From contig JADJZB010000009.1 of assembly GCA_016719485.1 (NCBI GenBank), positions 156,799-220,798 on the forward strand: a stretch of 64,000 nt of DNA. Direction: 5' to 3'. The notes under the pieces were generated by a model. That model made no database searches, was not told the origin of the DNA, and saw only the letters and a program-made list of their open reading frames with translations. Numbering within the stretch: position 1 is the first letter of the stretch; the number at the start of each line of letters is the position of its first letter. Source of the stretch: Holophagales bacterium. Its GTDB lineage: Bacteria; Acidobacteriota; Thermoanaerobaculia; UBA5066. Both the position numbers and the translations under genes were made by a program. Shown piece after piece: positions 51,139 to 59,684 of the stretch.

Positions 51139-51164
51139 AAGGGGAGGCCGTGAGGCCTCCCCTT
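51139..51164. terminator. Hairpin between convergent malate synthase and GAPDH genes
   Basis: An 11-bp perfect stem (51139-51149 with 51154-51164), loop GTGA, ten bp past the malate synthase stop. Possibly bidirectional. Confidence 0.65.
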
Positions 51165-51215
51165 CGAGTCGATGTCGTTGTGCGCGCCGCGGCGTCGGCG
51201 GCGCGCGCGACCCGT

Positions 51216-52271
<1,056 letters not shown>

Positions 52272-52315
52272 CTTGGGCGTCTCCTTCCGGGGGATTCCCC
52301 CGCGGGTGATGCTTC

Positions 52316-52321
52316 GTTATA
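52316..52321 (-). promoter_or_regulatory. -10-like box of gapA (with leader)
   Basis: TATAAC on the minus strand, about 45 bp before the ATG at 52271. The leader contains the small palindrome GGGGGATTCCCCC. Confidence 0.45.
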
Positions 52322-52352
52322 CGACGGAGCGGTCCGGGTGTGCGGCCATCCC

Positions 52353-52907
52353 TCAGCCCCCTGCCGGGGCGGACGCGGCCGGGCGGGAAGAGTCGGCCGG
52401 CCGAGAGGCGCCACTCTCCCTCGAGTCGCACCCGCGGTGCCAGATCGAGGCGCCGAGCAGGAGGACGATGCCCCCCGCGAGGCACGCGACGCAGGCCTTC
52501 TTCCGGGTCCGCTTCGCCGGCTGGATGGAGAGGGTCTGCGTCAGGGTTCGCTGGATCCTCTGGCTGGAGGTGAGGGGCGCCTCCGGCTGCTCCTCGAACC
52601 AGGCGGGCACGCTCCCGAAACGGATCGCGACACCGTTCGGAAGAGGGGCCTCGTCGACGCGGCGGGCGTCCAGGAACGTCCCGTTGCCGCTCCCGAGGTC
52701 CCTCACGATCCACCCGTCGCCGTTCGGCGCGACGAGCGCGTGGCGCCGGGAAACGGTCGGCGAATTGAGAAGCACGTCGCAACCCGGCTCCCGCCCGACG
52801 GTGGAGGTCCCGTCCAGGTGGAACGTGTGCCTCACGCCGTCCTCCTCGACCGTGAGGACGGCACGGTGGGACGCGGCGTCGTCGGCAGTGGAGTGTGGTC
52901 TCGCCAT
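52353..52907 (-). CDS. FHA-domain protein with a C-terminal membrane helix
   Basis: A 184-aa protein. Residues about 15-105 are a forkhead-associated domain: TSTVGREPGCDVLLNSPTVS with the phospho-Thr-binding Arg and Ser, SRRHALV and GSGNGTFLDARRV. A linker leads to one transmembrane helix (ACVACLAGGIVLLLGASIW) and a short tail. It should bind phosphothreonine partners, perhaps substrates of kinases such as the one at 36155. It begins three bases after the glycerate kinase stop, so the two are one transcript, though the functional link is unclear. Confidence 0.9.
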   Translation of the reverse strand: MARPHSTADDAASHRAVLTVEEDGVRHTFHLDGTSTVGREPGCDVLLNSPTVSRRHALVAPNGDGWIVRDLGSGNGTFLDARRVDEAPLPNGVAIRFGSVPAWFEEQPEAPLTSSQRIQRTLTQTLSIQPAKRTRKKACVACLAGGIVLLLGASIWHRGCDSRESGASRPADSSRPAASAPAGG

Positions 52908-52910
52908 CGG

Positions 52911-54305
52911 TCAGATCCTGTCGGGGAGGGGGATTCCCTCCTCCTCGAGGCGGACGGTTGCCGGCGCGGCCTCACCCCCGGGCGCGAGGACGAACGCCAC
53001 GTCTCCGACGTTCGTGCCGGTGGGGCCAGGGGCGAAAGCGTCGCCGAGCGCGGCGAAGAAGGGACCGGAATCGTTGGCGTCGAGGGCCCCGGGCGCGTCG
53101 AGACCGAGGGCGGCCGCGCGGGCGAGGGTGGTGTCGTCGACGAAGGCGCCGGCGGCGTCGGCGGTGTTGTCGATCCCGTCGGTCCCGGCGACGAGGAGGT
53201 GCGCTCCCCGGACCCCGTCGATGTGGAAGGCGGTGGCGAGCGCCAGCTCCCGGTTTCGACCGCCGCTCCCCGTGCCCTTCACGGTGACCGTCGTCTCGCC
53301 TCCGAACACCGTGACGAGGCGCCGCTGGGGGGCGCCCGCGCGGCGCACGAGGTTCCCGGCGCAGGCGCCCGCGACCGCGAGCCGGCGGGAGGCCGACCGG
53401 GCCTCTCCGGCGAGGAGCTCCGGGAGGACGCGGACGTCGGCACCGAGCCTCTGCGCCTCGCGCCTGGCCCCTTCGAGGGCCGTCCGGATGTCGCCCAGGA
53501 GGACGCTCCAGCGCTGGCCGCCGTCCCGTGAACCGGTCTCGCCGTGCGAGGAGAGCAGGTAGTGGCGGACGGCGACCGGGACGAGCGACAGGAGCCGGTA
53601 GCTCTCGAGGATCGCGGAGGCGTCCCGCGGCGATGGAGGAGCGCCGAGCGTCGGGCCCGAGGCGACGAGGTGCCATCCGGCATCGCCGAGGTCCGACAGG
53701 ACGAGCGTGACGACGTCGGCCGCGCGGGCCGCGGCCGCGAGGCGGCCTCCCTTGACGCGCGAGAGAGCGCCGCGCACGACGTTGATGTCGGCGATCGGGG
53801 CGCCGGCCGCCGAGAGGAGCGAGACGGTCCGCGCCTTGTCGGCGAGGGAAATCGTCTCCGCCGGAAGGGCCATGAGGCTGGAGCCCCCCCCGGAGAGAAG
53901 GACGAGGAGGAGGTCTTCCGAGCCGAGGCTCGTGGCGAGGGCGAGCGCCTCGCGACCCGCGGCGAGGCTGCGCTCGTCGGGGACGGGGTGCGCCGCCGCC
54001 AGGTACCGGCAACCGGGGGGGAGCTCTTCCTGCGGCGAGCCGGCCGGAGCGATGACGACCGAGTCGTCGACGCGCGTCCCGAGCGCCCGGTGGGCGGCGG
54101 CCGCCATGGCGACGGCGGCCTTGCCGACCGACAGGAGGACGACCCGCCGGGGGACGAAGACGAACTCGCGCCGGCCCGGATCGGAGACGGAACGGATGAC
54201 GACGGCGTTCCCGCGCCGGGAGAGCGCCTCCACGACGAGCCGCCCCGGCTCCACGGCCGAGACCGCGGCGCGGTAGAGGGCACTGAGGAACGTGCGCGGA
54301 TCCAA
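52911..54305 (-). CDS. Glycerate 2-kinase (GckA/TtuD, DUF4147/MOFRL family)
   Basis: A 464-aa kinase making 2-phosphoglycerate from D-glycerate. The N-terminal DUF4147 domain shows VVLLSVGKAAVAMAAAA, HPVPDERSLAAGREAL and LLLVLLSGGGSSLMALP; the C-terminal MOFRL domain shows GGETTVTVKGTGSGGRNREL and AGTDGIDNTADAAGA. Glycerate can arise from glyoxylate, but no linking genes are seen. The start is TTG 54305: no ATG or GTG lies at the homology start, and TAGAAT sits nine bases upstream. It is followed by the FHA gene. Confidence 0.93.
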   Translation of the reverse strand: MDPRTFLSALYRAAVSAVEPGRLVVEALSRRGNAVVIRSVSDPGRREFVFVPRRVVLLSVGKAAVAMAAAAHRALGTRVDDSVVIAPAGSPQEELPPGCRYLAAAHPVPDERSLAAGREALALATSLGSEDLLLVLLSGGGSSLMALPAETISLADKARTVSLLSAAGAPIADINVVRGALSRVKGGRLAAAARAADVVTLVLSDLGDAGWHLVASGPTLGAPPSPRDASAILESYRLLSLVPVAVRHYLLSSHGETGSRDGGQRWSVLLGDIRTALEGARREAQRLGADVRVLPELLAGEARSASRRLAVAGACAGNLVRRAGAPQRRLVTVFGGETTVTVKGTGSGGRNRELALATAFHIDGVRGAHLLVAGTDGIDNTADAAGAFVDDTTLARAAALGLDAPGALDANDSGPFFAALGDAFAPGPTGTNVGDVAFVLAPGGEAAPATVRLEEEGIPLPDRI

Positions 54306-54314
54306 GGAGGATGA

Positions 54315-54320
54315 ATTCTA
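54315..54320 (-). promoter_or_regulatory. -10-like box of the glycerate kinase gene
   Basis: TAGAAT on the minus strand, nine bases, then the TTG start at 54305. Confidence 0.4.
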
Positions 54321-54395
54321 CCGAACTCGGGAGGGGCTCCGCTTCTGAGAGAATCGAGGCGATCCGGCCCGGCACGGGCCGAACGGAGGTGACCC

Positions 54396-54686
54396 ATGCC
54401 CCAGATGGACGTGGACAAGATCGTCGGTTCCATCCGCGAGAACGCCGCGAGCGTCAGGGACAAGTCGCAGGACGTCGTCGAGGACGTCGCCGACAAGATC
54501 GAGGACGCCCTGGAGAAGGCGGGGACCGAAGGCCGGAAGCTCCAGCGTGAGGTGAAGCAGGAGCTGGCCCGCCGGTGGAAACAGGTCGATCGGGTCGGCC
54601 GCGAGAACGCGTTCGTCATGGCCGCCGGGGCGCTCGCCGTCGGCGCCCTCATAGGCTGGCTGATCGCCCGGGATCGTAGGGACTGA
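54396..54686 (+). CDS. DUF883/ElaB-like membrane-anchored small protein
   Basis: A 96-aa protein with a long amphipathic helix (about 5-65; VEDVADKIEDALEKAGTEGR) and a single C-terminal transmembrane segment (AFVMAAGALAVGALIGWLIA) followed by RDRRD. This layout matches ElaB/YqjD/DUF883 inner-membrane proteins, some of which bind ribosomes in stationary phase in E. coli. The start has GGAGGTGA five bases upstream. A strong hairpin follows. Confidence 0.85.
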   Translation: MPQMDVDKIVGSIRENAASVRDKSQDVVEDVADKIEDALEKAGTEGRKLQREVKQELARRWKQVDRVGRENAFVMAAGALAVGALIGWLIARDRRD

Positions 54687-54694
54687 GATGGATC

Positions 54695-54722
54695 GGGGAA
54701 ACCCGGTCTGCCGGGTTTCCCC
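54695..54722. terminator. Bidirectional hairpin terminator
   Basis: A 12-bp perfect stem (54695-54706 with 54711-54722), loop TCTG, between convergent genes ending at 54686 and 54735. Confidence 0.7.
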
Positions 54723-54734
54723 AGCTGCCCTTCC

Positions 54735-56882
54735 TCAGAGGCTGACGACGAACCCCTCGCGGAGAACGCCGGCGGCGTCGTCCCAACGCGGGGCCTCGCC
54801 CCACGCGTTCGTCCGTCCCGTGGCCCAGAGATAGGCGGCGAGGGCCGCCGCGGCGGCGTCGAGCTGGTCGTGGGTGATCGCCGTCGCGTCGACCGGCAGC
54901 TCGAGGCCCTGCCCTCGCAGGAGGTCCCAGCGGGCCCTGCGCCCCTGTGCCGTCTGCTTCTTCGGGAGCGCGTGCCCAGCCCACTTCTTCCAGAGATCGG
55001 CCGGGTAGACCTCGAGGAGGATCGCCCGGTCCTGCGGCACCTCGCCGAAGACGCCGAGCCCGCTCGCCCGCAGGGCCGAGAAGAGAAGGACGCTCCCGCG
55101 CAGGAACCCGGCGTACGGCGCCGAGCCGGGAGCGGGGAGGGCGTCGGGAGTCTTCCCGGCGCAGCGCAGCTCGCGCTCGCCGTCCCGCACCTTCCGGCCG
55201 GGCGCGGCGAGCCCCTGCGGGCCGTCGATCGCGACGACCGCGCCTTCGCGCAGCTTCTCCGGCGGGAGGAGGCCGGTACCAGCGGCGTCGAAGGCCCAGG
55301 TCGAGAAGGTCACACGGCGCCAGCGGTCCATGAACGCGACGTCGACGGGACGCGGTGACGGGGCCGACAGGTCGGTCAGGTCGACGCCGACGAACCAGCC
55401 GCGCGCGCCGGGCGGGAGGACCTCGCCCTCGGCGACCGGCGAGGCGACCTCCACCGGCACGGCACGGCTCTGGTGCGACAGGCGCTGGAGGCCGTCGTAG
55501 GCCGCGTACTTGAAGCACTCGGAGAGGGTCGGCACGTTGAAGACGGCGTCGAGGAAGTCGGCGAGGCCTCCGCCGTGGGCCATCACCATCTGCGGCACGT
55601 GGACGAGCTCGGTCGCGTTCGTCCCGAGGAGGTGGGCGCCGAGGAGCTTCTTCGTCGCCGGATCGAAGAGGAGCTTCACGAAGCCGTCCACGTCCCCGTT
55701 GATCTGCCCGCGGGCGTTGTTCTCGTAGCGGGCCCGGCCGGCCTCGTACGGGATTCCCTTCTCCTTCAGCTCTTCCTCGGTCGCGCCGATCATCGAGATC
55801 TCGGGGATCGTGTAGACGCCGTAGGGGAAGGGGAGCTTGCGGTCGTCGGGCCCCGCGAGGCCGAGGGCATTCCTCACCGCCGTCCGCCCCTGCTCCATCG
55901 AGGTGGCCGCGAGGGCGGGGAAGCCGATGATGTCGCCGGCGGCGTAGATGCCCGGGACGTTCGTCCGGAGCGACGCGTCGACCGGGATGCGCCCCTTCTC
56001 GTCGAAGGTCACGCCGGCCGCTTCCAGCCCGAGGCCCTCGGTGTTGCCGCGGCGGCCGGCCGAGAAGAGGACCTTTCCGGCGGCGAGCTCGGTGCCCGAT
56101 CTGAGGGAGAGGCGCAGGGCGTCGTCCGGGAGGCCCGGAACGCGCGAGAGCCCTTCCACGGCGTCGCCGAGGATGACGTCGGCCCCCATTCTCTCCAGCG
56201 ACACCTTCAGGGCGGCCGACAGCTCGGCGTCGAGGAACCCGAGGAGCCTGTCCCTCCCCTCGACGAGCGTCACGCGTGTGCCCAGCGCCGCGAAGATCGA
56301 CGCGTACTCGCATCCGATGACGCCCCCGCCGACGACGGCGAGGCTGCGGGGGATCCGGTCGAGGTCGAGGATCCGGTCGGAGTCCTCGACGTCCGGGTCG
56401 TCGAACGTCAGGCCGCGGGGAGGGAGGGGAGCCGAGCCGGTCGCGACGAGGAACGCTCCGGCCGAGAGCCGCCGGGTCTCCCGCCCCTCGGAGTCGACGA
56501 CGGCCACCGTCTCCGCGTCGAGGAAGCGGGCCTGGCCCGTCACGCACTCGATCCGGTGGCGCTCGAGGTTGCGGTCGATCTGCCGCGTCTGGCGGTCCGT
56601 CACGTCGGCGAGCCGCCCGAGGAGCTGCCGCAGGCTCCGCCTGCGGTCGAGCCGCAGCGTCATGCCGTAGAGCTCCCGGCGCCGGAAGCCGGTGAGGTAG
56701 AGCGCCGCCTCGCGCAGCGTCTTCGAGGGGAGCGTGCCGGTGTGGACGGAGGTCCCGCCGGGAGCCGCGCGGCGCTCCACGAGGGCGACGCGCCGGCCGA
56801 AGTACGCGCCGAGCGCGGCCCCCTTCTCTCCGGCCGGACCGGCCCCGAGGACGACGAGGTCGTACCGTTCCGCATCGGGCAT
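54735..56882 (-). CDS. sthA: Soluble transhydrogenase (SthA-like) fused to a DUF429-like domain
   Basis: A 715-aa fusion. Residues 1 to about 465 are a class I flavoprotein of the Sth type that exchanges hydride between NADH and NADP: LVVLGAGPAGEKGAALGAYF (FAD), SVHTGTLPSKTLREAALYL without the disulfide Cys pair, as in SthA, RSLAVVGGGVIGCEYASIFA (NAD), GIYAAGDIIGFPALA. Residues about 493-715 resemble DUF429/COG2410, a predicted RNase H-fold family: GWFVGVDLTDL, VVAIDGPQGLA, EVYPADLWKKWAG, LPKKQTAQGRRARWDLL, ITHDQLDAAAAALAAYL. I know of no described Sth-DUF429 fusion. The frame is continuous, with no stop between the parts. Confidence 0.88.
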   Translation of the reverse strand: MPDAERYDLVVLGAGPAGEKGAALGAYFGRRVALVERRAAPGGTSVHTGTLPSKTLREAALYLTGFRRRELYGMTLRLDRRRSLRQLLGRLADVTDRQTRQIDRNLERHRIECVTGQARFLDAETVAVVDSEGRETRRLSAGAFLVATGSAPLPPRGLTFDDPDVEDSDRILDLDRIPRSLAVVGGGVIGCEYASIFAALGTRVTLVEGRDRLLGFLDAELSAALKVSLERMGADVILGDAVEGLSRVPGLPDDALRLSLRSGTELAAGKVLFSAGRRGNTEGLGLEAAGVTFDEKGRIPVDASLRTNVPGIYAAGDIIGFPALAATSMEQGRTAVRNALGLAGPDDRKLPFPYGVYTIPEISMIGATEEELKEKGIPYEAGRARYENNARGQINGDVDGFVKLLFDPATKKLLGAHLLGTNATELVHVPQMVMAHGGGLADFLDAVFNVPTLSECFKYAAYDGLQRLSHQSRAVPVEVASPVAEGEVLPPGARGWFVGVDLTDLSAPSPRPVDVAFMDRWRRVTFSTWAFDAAGTGLLPPEKLREGAVVAIDGPQGLAAPGRKVRDGERELRCAGKTPDALPAPGSAPYAGFLRGSVLLFSALRASGLGVFGEVPQDRAILLEVYPADLWKKWAGHALPKKQTAQGRRARWDLLRGQGLELPVDATAITHDQLDAAAAALAAYLWATGRTNAWGEAPRWDDAAGVLREGFVVSL

Positions 56883-56988
56883 GACGTTCCTCCGGTGACC
56901 GGGAGGCTAGCAAACGCGGGGCGCGGTTGACGCGCCGCGGCGCGCCCCGGAAGATGCCGCGTTCCCGAAGGCCCGAGAAGGAGCGCCC

Positions 56989-58251
56989 GTGGACCTCGCC
57001 GCACGTCTCTCCGAAGTGAAGTCCGGCTTCGCCCGGACGTTCTGGGTCGCCAACGTCCTCGAGCTCTTCGAACGGTTCTCCTTCTACGGTTCGAAGATCG
57101 TCCTCGCGGTCTTCCTCGCCGAGACGGTCGGCCTCGGGCCCTTCGGCGTCAGCCTCGTCGGCTTCTACGGCTTCGCCGTCTACTTCCTGCCGATCCTCGC
57201 GGGGCCGCTCGTCGACCGCTTCGGCTTCAAGAAGAGCCTCGCCGCCTGCTTCGGCATCTTCTCCCTCGGCTACTTCCTCATCGGGCTGTCGGGGATGCCG
57301 ATGGGGCAGCCGCTCGTCCAGGCCGTCGGGACGAAGACCTGGGTCGTCTGCGCGCTCCTGATCACGGCGATCGGCGGGTCGCTCATCAAGCCGTGCATCG
57401 TCGGCACCGTCGCGCGGACGACGACGAAGGACACCAAGGCCCTCGGCTACTCGATCTACTACACCCTCGTGAACGTCGGCGGCTGGCTGGGGCCGGTCCT
57501 CGCGAGCCAGGTCCGTGTCAGCCTCGGCATCGCGCAGGTCCTCGTCGGCGCTTCTCTCGTCTCGTTCGTCCTCTTCCTCGCCACGCTCGTCTTCTTCAAG
57601 GAGCCCGGGCGCGACCCCGGCGCCGAGGAGCGGACGCTCGGCAAGGTCCTGAAGGACGCGGCGCTCGTCTTCGCGAACGGACGCTTCATCGGGTTCCTCG
57701 TCATCTTCACCGGCTTCTGGGTCATGTTCTGGCAGGTCTACGACCTCTTCCCCTTCTACGTCCGCGACGTCCTGAAGGTGGAGCGCTTCGAGTTCATCGC
57801 GTCGCTCGAGTCGTTCTCGGTCATCTTCCTGACGGTCCCCGTGGCGGCGCTCATGAAGAAGGTGCGGGCCGTGCCGCAGATGACGCTCGGCCTCGCCGTC
57901 GGGAGCTGCTCCTGGCTCCTCCTCGTCGTCTCGCAGACGTGGCAGGCGGCCGCCGCGGCGATGTTCCTCCTCGCCCTCGGCGAGGTCCTCCAGGCGCCGC
58001 GCTACTACGAGTACATCGCCGACCTCGCCCCGAAGGAGCAGGTCGGCACCTTCATGGGCTTCGCGTTCCTCCCGATCGCGCTCGGGGCGCTCCTGGCGGG
58101 CCCCCTCGGCGGCTTCCTCCTCCAGAAGTACCTGAAGGAGTCGATGCAGCCCGACAAGGCCTGGATGATCCTCTCCACCCTCGGCTTCGTCTCGACGGCC
58201 GCGCTCCTCGCCTACGACCGCTGGGTGGCGAGGCCGACGGTCAGGACCTGA
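56989..58251 (+). CDS. MFS transporter resembling the POT (peptide/H+) family
   Basis: A 420-aa protein with about twelve hydrophobic helices. The first helix has VLELFERFSFYGSKIVLAVF, carrying the ExxERFxxYG signature of proton-coupled oligopeptide transporters. LITAIGGSLIKPCIVGTVA and YSIYYTLVNVGGWLGPVLAS also fit that family. The second half is more divergent, so the substrate (di/tripeptide or other) is uncertain. GTG start after AAGGAGC. Its 3' end overlaps the NtrX-like gene by 11 bases, tail to tail. Confidence 0.85.
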   Translation: MDLAARLSEVKSGFARTFWVANVLELFERFSFYGSKIVLAVFLAETVGLGPFGVSLVGFYGFAVYFLPILAGPLVDRFGFKKSLAACFGIFSLGYFLIGLSGMPMGQPLVQAVGTKTWVVCALLITAIGGSLIKPCIVGTVARTTTKDTKALGYSIYYTLVNVGGWLGPVLASQVRVSLGIAQVLVGASLVSFVLFLATLVFFKEPGRDPGAEERTLGKVLKDAALVFANGRFIGFLVIFTGFWVMFWQVYDLFPFYVRDVLKVERFEFIASLESFSVIFLTVPVAALMKKVRAVPQMTLGLAVGSCSWLLLVVSQTWQAAAAAMFLLALGEVLQAPRYYEYIADLAPKEQVGTFMGFAFLPIALGALLAGPLGGFLLQKYLKESMQPDKAWMILSTLGFVSTAALLAYDRWVARPTVRT

Positions 58252-59662
58252 CCCCTTCGTCTCCCAGCCCCCAGCCCTTCAGCCGGCGGTGAAGGGTCGT
58301 GCGGTCGAGGCCGAGGCGCTCGGCGGCGCGGGAGACGTTGCCCCGGCAGTCGGCGAGGACGCGCGTGACGAGACGGCGCTCGAAGGCGTCGCGGGCGTCG
58401 GCGAGGCTCTGTCCCGGTAGGAGGTCCGGCTCGTTCGCCGCTCCGGCCCTCGGAATGCGCAGGACATCGCCCGGGAGGTCGTCCGGCCCGATGACGGCAC
58501 CTTCGGCGAGGAGGAGCGCCCGCTCGACGACGTTCTGCAGCTCGCGGACGTTTCCCGGCCAGGGGCGCTTCTTCAGCTCCTCGACCGCCTCCGGCGAGAA
58601 CGTCGGTGGGCGGCGCCCGCGCCGGCGGGCGAGCTTGCCGGCGAAGTGGGTGGCCAGGACGGGGACGTCTTCGGGCCGTTCCGCGAGGGTCGGAACGCGG
58701 ATCGGGACGACGGCGAGGCGGAAGTAGAGGTCCTCGCGGAAGGTCCCCGCGGCGATCATCTTCGGCAGGTCGCGGTTCGTGGCGGCGATGATCCGCACGT
58801 CGGTCGCGATCGTCCGCGTCCCGCCGACGCGCGAGATCTTCCCGTCCTGGATCGCCCGGAGGATCTTCGCCTGCGTCCGCGGCGACATGTCCCCGATCTC
58901 GTCGAGAAAGAGCGTCCCGCCGTCGGCCAGCTCCCACTTCCCCTTCCGGTCCTCGGTCGCCCCCGTAAACGACCCCTTCACGTGCCCGAAGAGCTCGCTC
59001 TCGATGAGGTCTTCCGGAATGGCCGCGCCGTTCACCTCGACGAACGGACCGGCGGCGCGGGGCGAGGCCCGGTGGAGGCTGCGCGCGGCCACCTCCTTGC
59101 CGACGCCGCTCTCGCCGGTGATGAGGACGCGCGCGTCCGACGCGCCGGCCCGGCGGATCTCCTCGCGCAGGCGGGTCATCGCGGGCCCTTCGCCGAGGAG
59201 CGTCTCCTCCTCCTCCAGCCGCTCCCGCTGCCGCGCCACCTCGCGGGCGAGGACGTCGCGCTCGCGGGCGAGGCGGCTCCTCTCGAGCGCGCGCTCGAGC
59301 GTCAGGAGGACCCTCTCGAGCGCGAGCGGCTTCTCGAGGAAGTCGTCGGCGCCGCGCTTGACGGCCTGGACCGCCGTCTCCACGGTTCCGTGCCCGGAGA
59401 TCATCACGACCGGCAGGTCGTGGCCGCGGGCGCGGATCTGGTCGAGGACGGCGAGGCCGTCGATGTCGGGGAGCCAGACGTCGAGAAAGAGCGCCCCTGC
59501 CGCCGCGCCGCCGGGCTCGGAGAGCCGGTGGAGGACCGACGTTCCGTCCTCGAACTCCTCCACGCGATACCCCTCGTCGCCGAGGATCTGCGCGAGAGTG
59601 CGCCGGATTCCCGGCGCGTCGTCGCAGACGAAGACCAGCGCCCCCCGGCCGGGGGCGCTCAC
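58241..59662 (-). CDS. Sigma-54-dependent response regulator (NtrX/NtrC type)
   Basis: A 473-aa activator. Receiver domain (about 8-125) with phospho-acceptor in ALFLDVWLPDIDGLAVL; AAA+ domain (about 150-385) with Walker A GESGVGKEVAARSLH, ESELFGHVKGSFTGATED and FREDLYFRLAVVPIRVPTL; and a Fis-type helix-turn-helix (NVSRAAERLGLDRTTLHRRL). The sigma-54-contacting loop reads GSFTGA instead of the usual GAFTGA, so it keeps the critical Thr. It lies 22 bp downstream of the sensor kinase and is presumably its partner. Regulon unknown; no nitrogen genes lie nearby. Confidence 0.94.
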   Translation of the reverse strand: MSAPGRGALVFVCDDAPGIRRTLAQILGDEGYRVEEFEDGTSVLHRLSEPGGAAAGALFLDVWLPDIDGLAVLDQIRARGHDLPVVMISGHGTVETAVQAVKRGADDFLEKPLALERVLLTLERALERSRLARERDVLAREVARQRERLEEEETLLGEGPAMTRLREEIRRAGASDARVLITGESGVGKEVAARSLHRASPRAAGPFVEVNGAAIPEDLIESELFGHVKGSFTGATEDRKGKWELADGGTLFLDEIGDMSPRTQAKILRAIQDGKISRVGGTRTIATDVRIIAATNRDLPKMIAAGTFREDLYFRLAVVPIRVPTLAERPEDVPVLATHFAGKLARRRGRRPPTFSPEAVEELKKRPWPGNVRELQNVVERALLLAEGAVIGPDDLPGDVLRIPRAGAANEPDLLPGQSLADARDAFERRLVTRVLADCRGNVSRAAERLGLDRTTLHRRLKGWGLGDEGVRS

Positions 59663-59684
59663 GGTCTTCTCCGCGCGCGGGGCG

